Origin: Isoetes taiwanensis
Lineage: Eukaryota; Streptophyta; Lycopodiopsida; Isoetales; Isoetaceae
Length of the DNA: 64,000 nucleotides
Assembly: GCA_021234155.1 (NCBI GenBank)
Contig: JAJEKV010000242.1
Span: forward strand, 186,001 to 250,000
Direction: 5' to 3'
Within the stretch, counting starts at the first letter, position 1. The number at the start of each line of letters is the position of its first letter. A program made the position numbers and the translations under genes. Of the stretch, positions 1-12,000 are shown one piece after another. The notes under the pieces are model-generated. The model did not search any database and had not been told where the DNA came from. It saw only the letters and a list, made by a program, of their open reading frames with translations.

Positions 1-3000
1 TATGTTTTAACAAAGTCCTTTTTATTTGTGATTTTTCATTTGATTCTTTAAGCAAGCATGGCTTGCCAAAATGTTAGTGGTTTTGATTTCGAAATACTAT
101 AATGTTTCTAGACATAGTTTAACAATGTCTTTTTATTTGAGGTTTTTCATCATAATTTTTTTAAGCTAACATGAGTTGCCAAATTGTTAGTGGCTTTTAA
201 CATGGTTTGGTGGTTGACTTTTTCCCTTTCCTGTTGAGAAAGAATGCTAGTGATTTTTTTGTTAAGGAAGACATTCCTAGAGTAATATGATTCTAAACTT
301 CTTAATGGTTTTTCTGAGGTTTTGTTGGTCGATCTTTGTAATGTAGTAGCTAACATGGTCTATGGTCGAGTTTTTTTTTTTTTGTTTTTATAGTATTTTA
401 TAGTGGTATTATCCAATCTTAAGGAGCATATTTTGAGGTATTATTAAGTACACCATTCATTCCCTACATACTAATATCAAGGATGTTGAGGGAAGAGAGT
501 TATGAATCAACATGTTGTTCACATCGTCATTTGTTGTAGTTGAATTCATTGCTAATAATCATCACCTAAGTGAGCAGTGTGTGTGAATATCAACCACTGG
601 TTCAATAGTAAAAATGCATTTAGGTCTGGTTGTGTCGACTATGAATCATTGATTCAACGATAACAATACATAGGTGCTCAATAATGTTTGACGTTAGATG
701 GTCATTAAAAAGGTTTGAGATAATGATATACCATCAACAAGACCATCATGTTGAAGTAGTTATGAAATACTTGTACTTCACTGAGTGATCCACTTAGTTA
801 TGCCATAACACATTTATGGCCTTCGAGTCTAGGCATATTAAACAAAGATATTCCCTCTCACACAATCACGGGCGAAATTTTTTAAGAAACTGATGGAGGA
901 CTGAAAGTGCTAATTACCTTAACATTTAGCTATTTTTCCATTGGACTGTGGTGTTAGATTGATTTATTTTACCTTGCAACATATGTACTCTGAGGAGCAA
1001 AAATTAAGTCTCAAAACCACATAGTCAGTGTGAAGACATCAAACTGATTTGTAGTTGTGGATTTGCATTATTATCTTTGGGTATTATTATTTTTAAATGT
1101 TAAAGTTTGTTTCTTCTAGATCATTTGTGATCTTGAGAAAAAATGTGATCTAGATGTCATTTGTGATCTAGATCACTTGTGATCTTGTGTTCGCTTCAAC
1201 AAGTCATTATAATAATATGAGTTGTCTGAAGAAATTGACAATATAATATCACATGATGCCAAATCTCGGTGGAATCCGATGCTGCCTTAAGTTTTTGCAG
1301 GTTGTGGTCAAAATTTGCTTTGTTGGTGCAGAGTGGCAGTGCAGAGTGCAATAGTGGCACACAAGGTGACTAAATGGGCAAATCATCTCAGACTATTTTT
1401 TAAATGCTCTAACGTGTAGAATAGCGTGAATGGTGAAGACCGATCTGCATCGCGATTAACGCATATGAGATGCTAACTTATATAGCATCCATGTTCTAGA
1501 TTGTTTTTTGAAATGCAAGGCACAAAGCAACTTCGTTGAACCATACAATATGGTGCAACTTTTGTTTTTCTAAGTTGCTCAAAATAAATTGCTTATAAGC
1601 CATGCTTCAATACATATGAAGTGCCCTCTTGCATTTAAGTTCTATATTCCTAAAATACTAAGACACTGAAAGCATTTAGGTTTTTTAAGTTGTGAGAGAA
1701 ATATTTTAAAGAATATAAGTTTGATTCAAAATACAAACCAAGTTCAAAGGCAAACAATCCACTTGGTTTATTCAATGCTCAACATGAGTAATCCATTTGA
1801 TCTCATATAGAGTTTAGAATAACATATGCAAGAACAAATCTCTTCCAACATGGATTCTCCTTAGATCATTATTGTTTCATCATTCGAACATTATTTGATA
1901 TTGAAATTAAATCGAAACCATTAAAAAAACATTGTAGCTATTTCAATGTAGCTTGGTAATGACTGAGTTGCCTTGAGCATTAACCATCCTTTTATTCACA
2001 GCAAATCGGCATGAACCTATTTCGGAACGGGGAAGAGCGAGAACCATTTAAGTAAAACAATTAGGAATCGACTTATAAAAACTACAACTATACACCTTGG
2101 TTTTGATTTACACAAGTTTGGTGGTTTTGCCTTCTATTCAAATTCAGCTTGGCTCCAAAAGATTGGACCGAGCCTTTTTGGCTAGATAGAATGCGTAAGG
2201 AAACAACTTCATATGTTTGTAATATCTAAAAATTATTTGAACCATTGACACAACTAGAACCATTGGATTTCCAAAGTTAGATAATTGTTCCTAGGTTATT
2301 TTCGTCTACTCTTCTATATACAGAAGAAGTCTAACTTGTTCACATAAGTTTCTCAATGCTTCTTTTTTGCCCCACCTCTGTTCAACTAGCAATTATTATA
2401 TGGTTTTATATTTCAATCTAACTTTCAAGGCTTTTTTACGTTGCCTAATTTGCAAAGTTAGAAAACTTTCATGTTGATTGCTCTTGAATTGTAGATGACT
2501 AACCATATGCAAAACATGTTACTTTCTCTAGTATGGTCTAAGCATTCTACATTATGGATCCAATTGAAAACCAAAAGTTGGTGCTAAGTAGCTTGGTACT
2601 AAGTGCTTCTGAAACACGCACAAGCGCTAATTTGTCCGAATACAAGGACAAGCTGGATGTTAGATTGCCTCATAATCGTTGTGAAGTCTAGAGGAGACCC
2701 TAGCTTTAGGTAAGAGCTAATGGGGTTGTATGGCGCAACATATACGATCGGGTTGCCTAAAATGCAAAGGCACATTACTTTGTTGGCTTCAGAATACTCA
2801 GTTGCCATGCTTGAGATACAAACTATGTATGCACTTTGAGATACGAATTGCTCTTTATATTAAACTAGAACTAATTTTTCACAATTATTATGCATGATAT
2901 ATTTGCCCAAACATGCTTGGCTAGCATGCCTAGTCAATCATAGACAGACACCTGAGTGTTGGCTAACTTTACACCCCTGTTACAAAAGCACTATGGGGCC

Positions 3001-3558
3001 AAATCACAAAAGTTGGATTCTAGGAGGATGCAATGTTATCTTCCTCAACACGTGATTTCAGACTACTTCGAGTTGTTCACATTCTGGATCATTTTCGATA
3101 CTAGTTTATTGGCATACTGTTGTTTTATTCCTACTGATACTTTGTTATGCTTGTTGTTCTAGAGCTCATAATAATAATATGAAGCTCTAAAATGATCTGC
3201 AACTTTTTCATGTGCTTCTCTATAAAGCACAACCATGCTATGTACCTGAGATTTTATAATTAATGGTATTGCTATCAAAAAAAAAAAAAAAAAAAAAAAA
3301 TGTTATCATCCATATCAAAAGAAACAATATCAATGCGTTCTATGAATTTTAAAGGGAAAAATATTGAGACAATACTTTCCATGGTAATGTGTGCACGATC
3401 AACTTCCGTATATTTATAACTCAAGATTGTTAATTGTTTTTACTTTGTATTAAATAGCTTTCGAAGGTAGAAACGCTGGCACGGCAAGTGAGTTAGGGGA
3501 AGAAGCCGTATTCTGCACTGTTGTCGAAGGTCGAATTGGGGATAAGAGTTCGCGTTCG
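1..3558. repeat. Long direct repeat, copy A (left end outside window)
   Basis: This segment is repeated nearly base for base at about 9083-12642. Pairing starts at the first base of the window, so the true left end lies outside and the unit is at least 3.56 kb. It holds no coding region I can support; the short ORFs are not conserved in style. Features shared by both copies include a CTAGATCA/TGATCT-rich stretch near 1115-1185 and a retroposon-like 3' end with poly(A) at 3277-3300. The copies stop matching at about 3558, just after GATAAGAGTTCGCG. It could be one LTR of a giant element, a segmental duplication or an assembly duplication; the sequence alone does not decide. Confidence 0.85.
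3277..3300 (+). repeat. Poly(A) tract inside repeat copy A
   Basis: A run of 24 A follows an AT-rich tail (TTTATAATTAATGG then TATTGCTATC), which resembles the 3' end of a LINE or other retroposon. The same junction is present in copy B with 20 A. The run is therefore inside the duplicated unit and predates the duplication. Confidence 0.8.
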
Positions 3559-3559
3559 T

Positions 3560-5703
3560 CCACCGGTATTGCTATCATCTCCCTGTAGTCGCCAAACATG
3601 GACCTAGAAGAGGTCAAGTTGATACCGCCTCTCTCTTGTCCAAACGTGCTCCGCCGAGGTCTTTGGGTAGGAGGCGCCTCGTTGTTTCCCCTCTGATTCC
3701 CATCCGCTCTTGGAGTGCCATGAACTCCTCCTCTATGGGTAACTCCCGTTGAGCCATCATCACGCCTAATGCTTTAGACTTCTATCTATGATGATGGCGA
3801 TTAACGCGTCGCACCTTCCTTATACCGATGAGGAAGTCTTGAGTCTCCGGCCCGGCGAAGTCATCCAGGTCGGGCTCTTTGGCGTAGGAGGTGTAGGAGC
3901 TCGTCTATCCCGGTAACCCTTGTCCCTGCGCATTCGAAGGTTCTTGATGTCGTGTAGGGTCAGGTATGCTTCTCCTTGAATGATGACCGAGGTTAGGCTC
4001 ATGATGCCTAGCCCAAGTGGTGGAGCTATCCTTGTCGCTCTTAACCCCTCTTCGAAGCTCGGAAGGTGCTCCTCTGCTTGTTGCCTTTCTTGTGTGGAGT
4101 CGACGTCGATGATGTCTTCCACGTCAGACCCACGTCCTTCCTCTTCCTCTTCCTCCTGCTCTGCCTCTTCGTACTCCAGAAGCATCTGCTCCTCTTCGCC
4201 TGCTTCCATGGCCATGGGCTTAAGATCTAGGGGTTGAACAAAGGTTCTCCTATCTGGGTTTGGGCCCTTTGGGACAAGAATATAGCTACAGCTGCAGTGT
4301 AGGAGAAATATCTCCTCCTATTTACCGCTCTGAGACATGTAGTTGGGCATGCGGGTAGCCTTATTTTCTAGATACTTGTCTATCTTTGGAATGTCCTGCA
4401 GAGCTTCACGAAGAGCCATGCTGGGTGCGAAGTATCCTATGCAAGGGGGAAGTTCTACCAAAGAGGGCCCTATCTTGGCATGGAACTCTGTCATGATCTC
4501 TTGGTAGTATGGAGTAGCATTGATGGTGGCATCCACATCGATCTCCTTCTGAAAAGCAATGAAGACCGAGTCGATGTCAGCTTCAGCCACATGAGCAGTG
4601 GCATTGTACCATCGCCTGAATGCAGAGGTTGCCATGATGCTACAGCTGCTGGGGTTATCAAACAGATAAGGAAGCGCCTCTGGGAGCTGAAAAATTGCAC
4701 ATCTGTTACTCTCTTCGTGCTGTCGAACTCTTGTAAGATTTCTCTGGTTAATCTTGCAAAGGTAGCTCTTGGTATTAGTAGTCCATAGCTCCTCTGAAAA
4801 TGACGGATCTCTCGAGCAGCTCTCGCAAAATAGGAGTCCGCCTTTCTCTTCATCGGCTTCTTTGGTGGTGTGGGTCTCTCCGGAGGCAGCTTCAGCGTGT
4901 TCTTGGATGGCCTTCCTCCCTCCACGTATGTCACCTTGTGTTCTTCATAATATTTGGAGTACTCCTCGTACATTTTCATGTACTCGTTGTACTCCTTCAG
5001 CTTCTTCCTGTACTCCCGCTCATGCTTGAGTACATAAGATTCTCATGCCGACCTGCCCTTCTTTGGATCTGTTGTGGAAACCCGGCCATGGGGTATGGGG
5101 GCTGGCTGGCTGCGTGATTCCTCCTCCTCGGCATCCACATTGAAGGTCGAGCCTTCTGGTTGGGCGAGGACCCTTGATTCATCTTAGATGCAGCGATTAT
5201 GTCGATGGCGATGATGGCGACTTTGTCGGGCTCCCCTCCCTTATGCTGACCCCCATTACCGGTATCGACTTTGTCTTGCGCCGGGGTTTCTTGGGCACCT
5301 CTGGATCCTTCCATTTATCCTCCTTCAACTTTTGGCGCTCCTCCCTCAATCTCTTCCGCTCCAGCTTCTCTGCAATCCTCTTCCTCTTTGCCGCTCTCTT
5401 CCTCTTTCCCATCTTCTTCAGCTTATGTACCAGCTCCTCTGGTAGTGCTTCGTCCTCGTCATCCTCGTTCTCGCCTCCATCGCCCTGATTTTCGGGGTTC
5501 TCCTGCTCTTCAGGGTTTTTGGGGTGGTCCTCCTCATCCTGCTGCTCTTGATCCTCCTCCTCAGCATCAGGATTCGTTTCAGGGTTTTCTTCTTGTCTGG
5601 CTCGCTCCTGAGCCTCTCTGGCCTTCCATTGAGCTGCGAGGACCTGGGCGCTGACATAATCGTCTGGTACTACCATCCGAGCGGTTTGTTTGATACGGGC
5701 CAT
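3560..5703 (-). pseudogene. Retrotransposon gag-position ORF with histone-H3-like domain, decayed
   Basis: I read one interrupted ORF from the ATG at 5703 down to about 3820, with coding-like sequence on to about 3560. The N-terminus is MARIKQTARM, very close to the H3 tail ARTKQTARK. Next come an acidic, then a basic coiled segment (5660-5200), and a charged region. At 4814-4725 is REIRHFQRS followed by LLI....F.RL.REI.Q.F, which matches H3 helices alphaN and alpha1 at 17 of 30 positions without gaps. EIRHFQ and LLIP resemble plant centromeric H3 more than canonical H3. A weaker alpha2/alpha3-like part follows at 4640-4480. The C-terminal part is Glu-rich. Breaks: frameshifts near 5200 and 4700, TGA at 5045-5043 (CGA in origin), and TAG at 4320-4318 (CAG in origin). 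It lies downstream of the primer-binding site at 7112-7101 on the same strand, in the place of gag. No pol is seen. H3 homology of the helix part is strong; the function is unknown. Confidence 0.7.
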
Positions 5704-6346
5704 ATTTTGAAATAAGTTGATCGCCTTCCAAGTGCCTAAAAATTGCCTTGTTGGATGGAGAGCAGCTAGCTGGAGAAGGAAAGTGAAAATGAAGAATCCT
5801 AGTGGTCTATTTATAGGTCTGGGGATTTTAGGGTTTGGACCTGCAATTTCATATCATACCATTCTGTAAGGCATTAGTGTTTGTAGGATCAATACATTAG
5901 GTTTGTTTAGGCAAAAAGTGCCCACCACTCACACAGGGCGTGAGAAGCACTTTCAAAAGTTTTGGAAATGCCCAGGGCGCACTCTGTGAGGGGTCACCCC
6001 TTTTTAGCTCAAACTTTCATTTTATAAACAGTTTCTTGATGTTATAACATACAGTTCTAGCTCAAATTCAAGGTTTAAGCTGCCCTGCCTATCAGATTGC
6101 TCTAATTATGCATCTATCTAGGTCAACATGGGTCCACCACTCACACAGTGCGTGAGAAGCATTCTCAAAAGTTTTGGAAATGCCCAGGGCGCACTCTGTG
6201 AGGGGTCACACTTTTTTTGCCTTAATTTTTCAGGATTTTCCTATCTTTCTTCCTGTCCTAGCAGCTCTAAGGATTGGAAAAACTTTTCCCAATTTTCGAG
6301 GTTCATGCTTGGGTTGCTATTCCCAAGACTGGAAGTCTACTGTTAG
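5704..6346 (-). other. Retroelement 5' leader with internal duplication
   Basis: This non-coding sequence lies between the primer-binding site and the gag-position ORF. A block of about 75 bp at 5925-5995 recurs at 6133-6215. Both contain CCACTCACACAG, GCGTGAGAAGCA, AAAAGTTTTGGAAATGCCC and CACTCTGTGAGGGGTCAC. CTCACACAG and its near complement CTGTGAG would form stems in the transcript. A leader role is inferred from position only. Confidence 0.55.
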
Positions 6347-7045
6347 CAGGGATAGGTTCAATACGATGTACGTTTTATATGGAATACGTATGAATTGTAT
6401 GATACGGCACATATTTGTCGTATAAAACGTAAAAAATACGGCAAAAAAAAATTCCGGCGTCGGAAGATTTTCGCGTATGCGAAACCTTCTAAATCGCGTC
6501 TAAAACAAGTGAAAAACAGCGTGCGAGGAAAAAAAACTTTCGTTGCCAAGAACACGAGAGCAAATTCCAGCGTCACGTAAAAAACCTTTTGCGCGCACGC
6601 GAAACGTATTTCAGCGTCATTTAGGTTTTCAAGTTTCAAATTCATAATTTTTTTTCTTGCGTACGAATTTGAAATTTGAATTTCGCGTACGCAAAATCGT
6701 ATAAACAGCATACGCAAAACTTTTTTCGCGTACGCGAAACAGTATAAAGCGGGTAGCAAAAAAAAAAAATTATTACAAATTTGAAATTTGAAAATCACAT
6801 GGAAGAAGGTTTCCGGCGTCTGTAACGCCCCAATATTTTTTTTTTTTTTTCCAGACGCTGTTTTTCTTGGTCACAGACGCAAAAAAACTTCGCAGACGCG
6901 AATCTGAAGGTTTCATGTATGCGAAATTTTTTTTTTCCAGCCGGCGACCTTTTAATACTTCAAATACGTATTTTATTAAAAAATATGTATTTTTTGACTT
7001 TATACGTCAGGAATTTGAATTTTGTACGTATAGAACCTATCCCTG
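6347..7045. mobile_element. hAT-type MITE with 8-bp target duplication
   Basis: The ends are inverted: CAGGGATAGGTTC at 6347 and GAACCTATCCCTG ending at 7045, with similarity continuing inward (ATACG, GTAC). The flanks are the same 8 bases, ACTGTTAG, at 6339-6346 and 7046-7053. An 8-bp duplication and CAGGG termini are the hallmarks of the hAT superfamily. The 699-bp interior has no ORF of its own. It is full of palindromic TTCGCGTACGCGAA-like units and of CG dinucleotides, unlike its AT-rich surroundings. Confidence 0.9.
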
Positions 7046-7100
7046 ACTGTTAGTTCTAACAGGGAATGGTCAGTGCCCGATCTTGGTTTACCAAAATCAT

Positions 7101-7112
7101 GCTCTGATACCA
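7101..7112 (-). other. Primer-binding site (tRNA-Met type) of LTR retroelement
   Basis: On the minus strand this reads TGGTATCAGAGC, the classic plant LTR-retrotransposon primer-binding site complementary to initiator tRNA-Met. It lies 3 bases after GGGGACGTCA, the expected CA end of an LTR (7116). The element therefore runs leftward on the minus strand, into the H3-like ORF. Confidence 0.8.
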
Positions 7113-7115
7113 CCG

Positions 7116-7200
7116 TGACGTCCCCTACTTCTTCTACGATGCTCCCATCGTATCAGAAGGCGGAGTTCATCCCCCTGGCAGCCAAACTGGCAGGACAGTG
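7116..7200 (-). mobile_element. LTR 3'-end fragment
   Basis: About 85 bases from the LTR end match the reverse complement of 29612-29694 almost exactly; they share TACGATGCTCCCATCGTATC (a short palindrome) and AGGCGGAGTTCATC. Similarity is lost inward. The rest of the LTR is missing or replaced, with the hAT remnant beginning near 7295. Confidence 0.7.
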
Positions 7201-7294
7201 TTGGGCAAAGTCTGATGGCCCTATAGGAAAATTTCCTGCTCATGTTAGTCTCAATAGGAAATGGAAAAATTCAACCGGAAACTTCCTGCTGTTG

Positions 7295-8763
7295 CTATTT
7301 TTCAAGGAAGTTACACAACACAAGTTTTAGTTCATATTCATATTTCCTCCACCATGTCATCATCATCTTCATCCTCCTCATCATGAAATATTCCATCTCA
7401 TTTGAACATCCAGTATAAATATGGCGATATTCTGCACTATCCTTCCATAATTTAACTGCCATAGTAAAGTCAAAGTCTTCAAGAGGTGGCCCTTCCATGG
7501 AAATACGAAGTAAAGCATCTGTTCCTTCCGTCTGAAGTCTATTTCTAAACTTACTTTTAATGCGGTTCAATCGACTGAACCCTCACTCACATGCTGCTGT
7601 GCTAGAACGTTGCACAAGTCCAATGATTGCAACCTTTAGAAGCTCAGGAAATTTATCCTTCCATGTATCACTGTAATAAATCATTGTCCAAATGTCCCTA
7701 AAATTTCTTCCAAACCATTCAGTACTTGCTTGCCTCCTAAACACTATAAATTCTTGACATAACTTACCTTTGTCCACAATTGGAGGATGTATACGAGCAC
7801 CTACTTTCTTTTCATTTCCATAAAATTCTCCAATGTTCTTTATCTGCTGAACTCCATAAACTTTCAATTCCTGTTTACCACTAGGCATGTTCATAGGAGA
7901 TAAAATTTTCAAGTCAGAAAGAGTTACCTGATCCTGAAGTCTAGATTCCAATGTACTAGTTATTGCTTTTGCAAAAGCAGTTTGGAACTCAATTGCAAAG
8001 GTAAGATCTTCACCATCTATGTTTCTATCCATCTCCACACTCCTATACATGTGACCTTTTAGTGCTGATCTTAGAGCTGCAAGCATTCCATCATTTCCCC
8101 CAAAGTCAGGAATAACTGGATACTCTTTGCTATCCTTGTCAAATCCATTGAGATCTGACAAATTTTGTTGTGAAAAAGCCTCATCTATTTCCATAATTGC
8201 AGCCCTGCATAAACTAGCAATGCATGTTACATCAACATACTCCTTCTGAAATTCTAAACTTAGATTTGACGTGATTTTCAGAATATCAGCAAGAAAGTGT
8301 AGGATATAAACAATCTTGAATTTCTTCAAGGACAAATAGATGGGCTTCCTGTCAGTATCAACCTCCAAAGCCTTCATCATAGGCTCATATGCATCACATA
8401 CTCTTGCAATAGCACCATGCCTACTAAGCCATCTTGTTTTCACAATTCCTAAAACCTGTAAATTAGAATATTCAAGTGCTACTTGCATGTCATGCAGCTT
8501 CCCTTGCCTCAAAGTGCTTCCAGAGAAATAAGAGGCTACACGATTCACTAATTCATCGACAAGCTTACAAGTTGTCTTTGTGGTATCTTTTTTGGAAGCC
8601 TCCTCCACACACAAATTTGTGCGATGTGCACAACAATGCAAACTAGTCATGAAGGGATTAACCATCTTCAACCTAGTTGCCACACCTGTGTTTTGACCAA
8701 CCATCACAGAAGCTCCATCACTACCAAACCCAATGAACTTTCGGATAACAAGGCACCCAAAGA
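7295..8763 (-). pseudogene. hAT-family transposase-like pseudogene (KIAA1586/ZNF862-like)
   Basis: The reading frame is open from about 8763 to 7295 except for one in-frame TGA at 7585-7583. Just upstream of the first ATG the frame reads FIGFGSDGASVM, followed by VGQNTGVATRLK, NPFMTSLHCCAHRTNLC and KTRWLSRHGA. These are conserved blocks of the RNaseH-fold region in hAT-derived proteins of the KIAA1586 type. The C-terminal dimerisation region reads STAACE, stop, GFSRLNRIKSKFRN and EGPPLEDFD, so the stop sits inside the hATC motif where an Arg codon CGA is expected. The N-terminal BED finger and first part of the domain are missing, and a TAA lies just upstream. It is close to a hAT MITE, but no shared ends show that it mobilised it. 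Confidence 0.85.
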
Positions 8764-8778
8764 TTTAACTATCATAGA

Positions 8779-8866
8779 TAACCACTACAAAACCACTATG
8801 ATAGTGGTTTTCCATGCAAAAATAATTTTCCTTAATAAAATCCACCTATTATAGTGGTTTTTAGAA
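8779..8866. repeat. Palindrome-rich junction
   Basis: The sequence has an AAAACCACTAT arm and its exact complement around a single central base (about 8790-8812), and a second ATAGTGGTTTTTA near 8849. It lies between the hAT remnant and the start of comparable repeat copy B, so it may contain the true left end of the long repeat. Confidence 0.5.
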
Positions 8867-9082
8867 TGGAACTATGGTTTTGCATGCTAGTTTATACTCT
8901 TATGTGGTTAATTGAGACTGATGAAGGTTTTTATCCAGGTCTTTGCTACGAGTTTGGCATGTCATAGTGGTTAATTATGCAATTTGCAACATTGAGAGTA
9001 AGAAAGTAATGCTTAATAGTTTTTTTATACATGTAGATGGTTTTGGGAGTGGTTTTAACTGGCAATACTTCAATGTTCATAT

Positions 9083-12000
9083 ATATGGTTTAACAAAGTC
9101 CTTTTATTTGTGATTTTTCATTTGGATTCTTTAAGCAAGCATGGCTTGCCAAAATGTTAGTGGTTTTGACTGGAAATACTATAATGTTTCTAGACATAGT
9201 TTAACAATGTCTTTTTATTTGAGGTTTTTCATCATAATTTTTTAAGCTAACATGAGTTGCCAAATTGTTAGTGGCTTTTAACATGGTTTGGTGGTTGACT
9301 TTTTCCCTTTCCTGTTGAGAAAGAATGCTAGTGATTTTTTTGTTAAGGAAGACATTCCTAGAGTAATATGATTCTAAACTTCTTAATGGTTTTTTACAGG
9401 GTTTTGTTGGTCGATCTTTGTAATGTAGTAGCTAACATGGTCTATGGTCGAGTTTTTTTTGTTTTTATAGTATTTTATAGTGGTATTATCCAATCTTAAG
9501 GAGCATATTTCGGAGGTATTAAGTACACCATTCATTCCCTACATACTAATATCAAGGATGTTGAGGGAAGAGAGTTATGAATCAACATGTTGTTCACATC
9601 GTCATTTGTTGTAGTTGAATTCATTGCTAATAATCATCACCTAAGTGAGCAGTGTGTGTGAATATCAACCACTGGTTCAATAGTAAAAATGCATTTAGGT
9701 CTGGTTGTGTCTGACTATGAATCATTGATTCAACGATAACAATACATAGGTGCTCAATAATGTTTGACGTTCAGTCTGTCATTAAAAAGGTTTGAGATAA
9801 TGATATACCATCAACAAGACCATCATGTTGAAGTAGTTATGAAATACTTGTACTTCACTGAGTGATCCACTTAGTTATGCCATAACACATTTATGGCCTT
9901 CGAGTCTAGGCATATTAAACAGCATATTCCCTCTCACACAATCTGGGCCAGAAATTTTTTTAAGAAACTGATGTGGAGGACTGAGTGCTAATTACCTTAA
10001 CATTTAGCTATTTTTCCATTGACTGTGGTGTTAGATTGATTTATTTTACCTTGCAACATATGTACGCTGAGGAGCAAAAATTAAGTCTCAAAACCACATA
10101 GTCAGTGTGAAGACATCAAACTGATTTGTAGTTGTGGATTTGCATTATTATCTTTGGGTATTATTATTTTTAAATGTTAAAGTTTGTTTCTTCTAGATCA
10201 TTTGTGATCTTGAGAAAAAATGTGATCTAGATGTCATTTGTGATCTAGATCACTTGTGATCTTGTGTTCGCTTCAACAAGTCATTATAATAATATGAGTT
10301 GTCTGAAGAAATTGACAATATAATATCACATGATGCCAAATCTCGGTGGAATCCGATGCTGCCTTAAGTTTTTGCAGGTTGTGGTCAAAATTTGCTTCGT
10401 TGGTGCAGAGTGGCAGTGCAGAGTGCAATAGTGGCACACAAGGTGACTAAATGGGCAAATCATCTCAGACTATTTTTTAAATGCTCTAACGTGTAGAATA
10501 GCGTGAATGGTGAAGACCGATCTGCATGCTGACAACGTACATGAGATGCTAACTTATATAGCATCCATGTTCTAGATTGCTTGAAATGCAAGGCACCAGC
10601 AACTTCGTTGAACCATACAATATGGTGCAACTTTTGTTTTTCTAAGTTGCTCAAAATAAATTGCTTATAAGCCATGCTTCAATACATATGAAGTGCCCTC
10701 TTGCATTTAAGTTCTATATTCCTAAAATACTAAGACACTGAAAGCATTTAGGTTTTTTAAGTTGTGAGAGAAATATTTTAAAGAATATAAGTTTGATTCA
10801 AAATACAAACCAAGTTCAAAGGCAAACAATCCACTTGGTTTATTCAATGCTCAACATGAGTAATCCATTTGATCTCATATAGAGTTTAGAATAACATATG
10901 CAAGAACAAATCTCTTCCAACATGGATTCTCCTTAGATCATTATTGTTTCATCATTCGAACATTATTTGATATTGAAATTAAATCGAAACCATTAAAAAA
11001 ACATTGTAGCTATTTCAATGTAGCTTGGTAATGACTGAGTTGCCTTGAGCATTAACCATCCTTTTATTCACAGCAAATCGGCATGAACCTATTTCGGAAC
11101 GGGGAAGAGCGAGAACCATTTAAGTAAAACAATTAGGAATCGACTTATAAAAACTACAACTATACACCTTGGTTTTGATTTACACAAGTTTGGTGGTTTT
11201 GCCTTCTATTCAAATTCAGCTTGGCTCCAAAAGATTGGACCGAGCCTTTTTTGGCTAGATAGAATGCGTAAGGAAACAACTTCATATGTTTGTAATATCT
11301 AAAAATTATTTGAACCATTGACACAACTAGAACCATTGGATTTCCAAAGTTAGATAATTGTTCCCTAGGTTATTTTCGTCTACTCTTCTATATACAGAAG
11401 AAGTCTAACTTGTTCACATAAGTTTCTCAATGCTTCTTTTTGCCCTGCTCTGTTCAACTAGCAATTATTATATGGCTTTATATTTCAATCTAATTTTCAA
11501 GGCTTTTTTACGTTGCCTAATTTGCAAAGTTAGAAAACTTTCATGTTGATTGCTCTTGAATTGTAGATGACTAACCATATGCAAAACATGTTACTTTCTC
11601 TAGTATGGTCTAAGCATTCTACATTATGGATCCAATTGAAAACCAAAAGTTGGTGCTAAGTAGCTTGGTACTAAGTGCTTCTGAAACACGCACAACTAAA
11701 ATGTGCATTAAAAATGCTAATTTGTCCAGAATACAAGGACAACTGGATGTTAGATTGCCTCATAATCGTTGTGAAGTCTAGACAGACCCTAGCTTTAGGT
11801 AAGAGCTAATGGGGTTGTAACTGCAACATATACACGATCGGGTTGCCTAAAATGCAAAGGCACATTACTTTGTTGGCTTCAGAATACTCAGTTGCCATGC
11901 TTGAGATACAAACTATGTATGCACTTTGAGATACGAATTGCTCTTTATATTAAACTAGAACTAATTTTTCACAATTATTATGCATGATATATTTGCCCAA

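Noticed and set aside
3980-5715. Several plus-strand Ser/Leu-rich ORFs opposite the H3-like ORF
   Set aside because: They are shadows of the acidic and Glu-rich minus-strand frame.
8779-8812. CACTACAAAA resembling a CACTA transposon end
   Set aside because: The usual CACTACAAGAAA is not reached and no matching opposite end was found.
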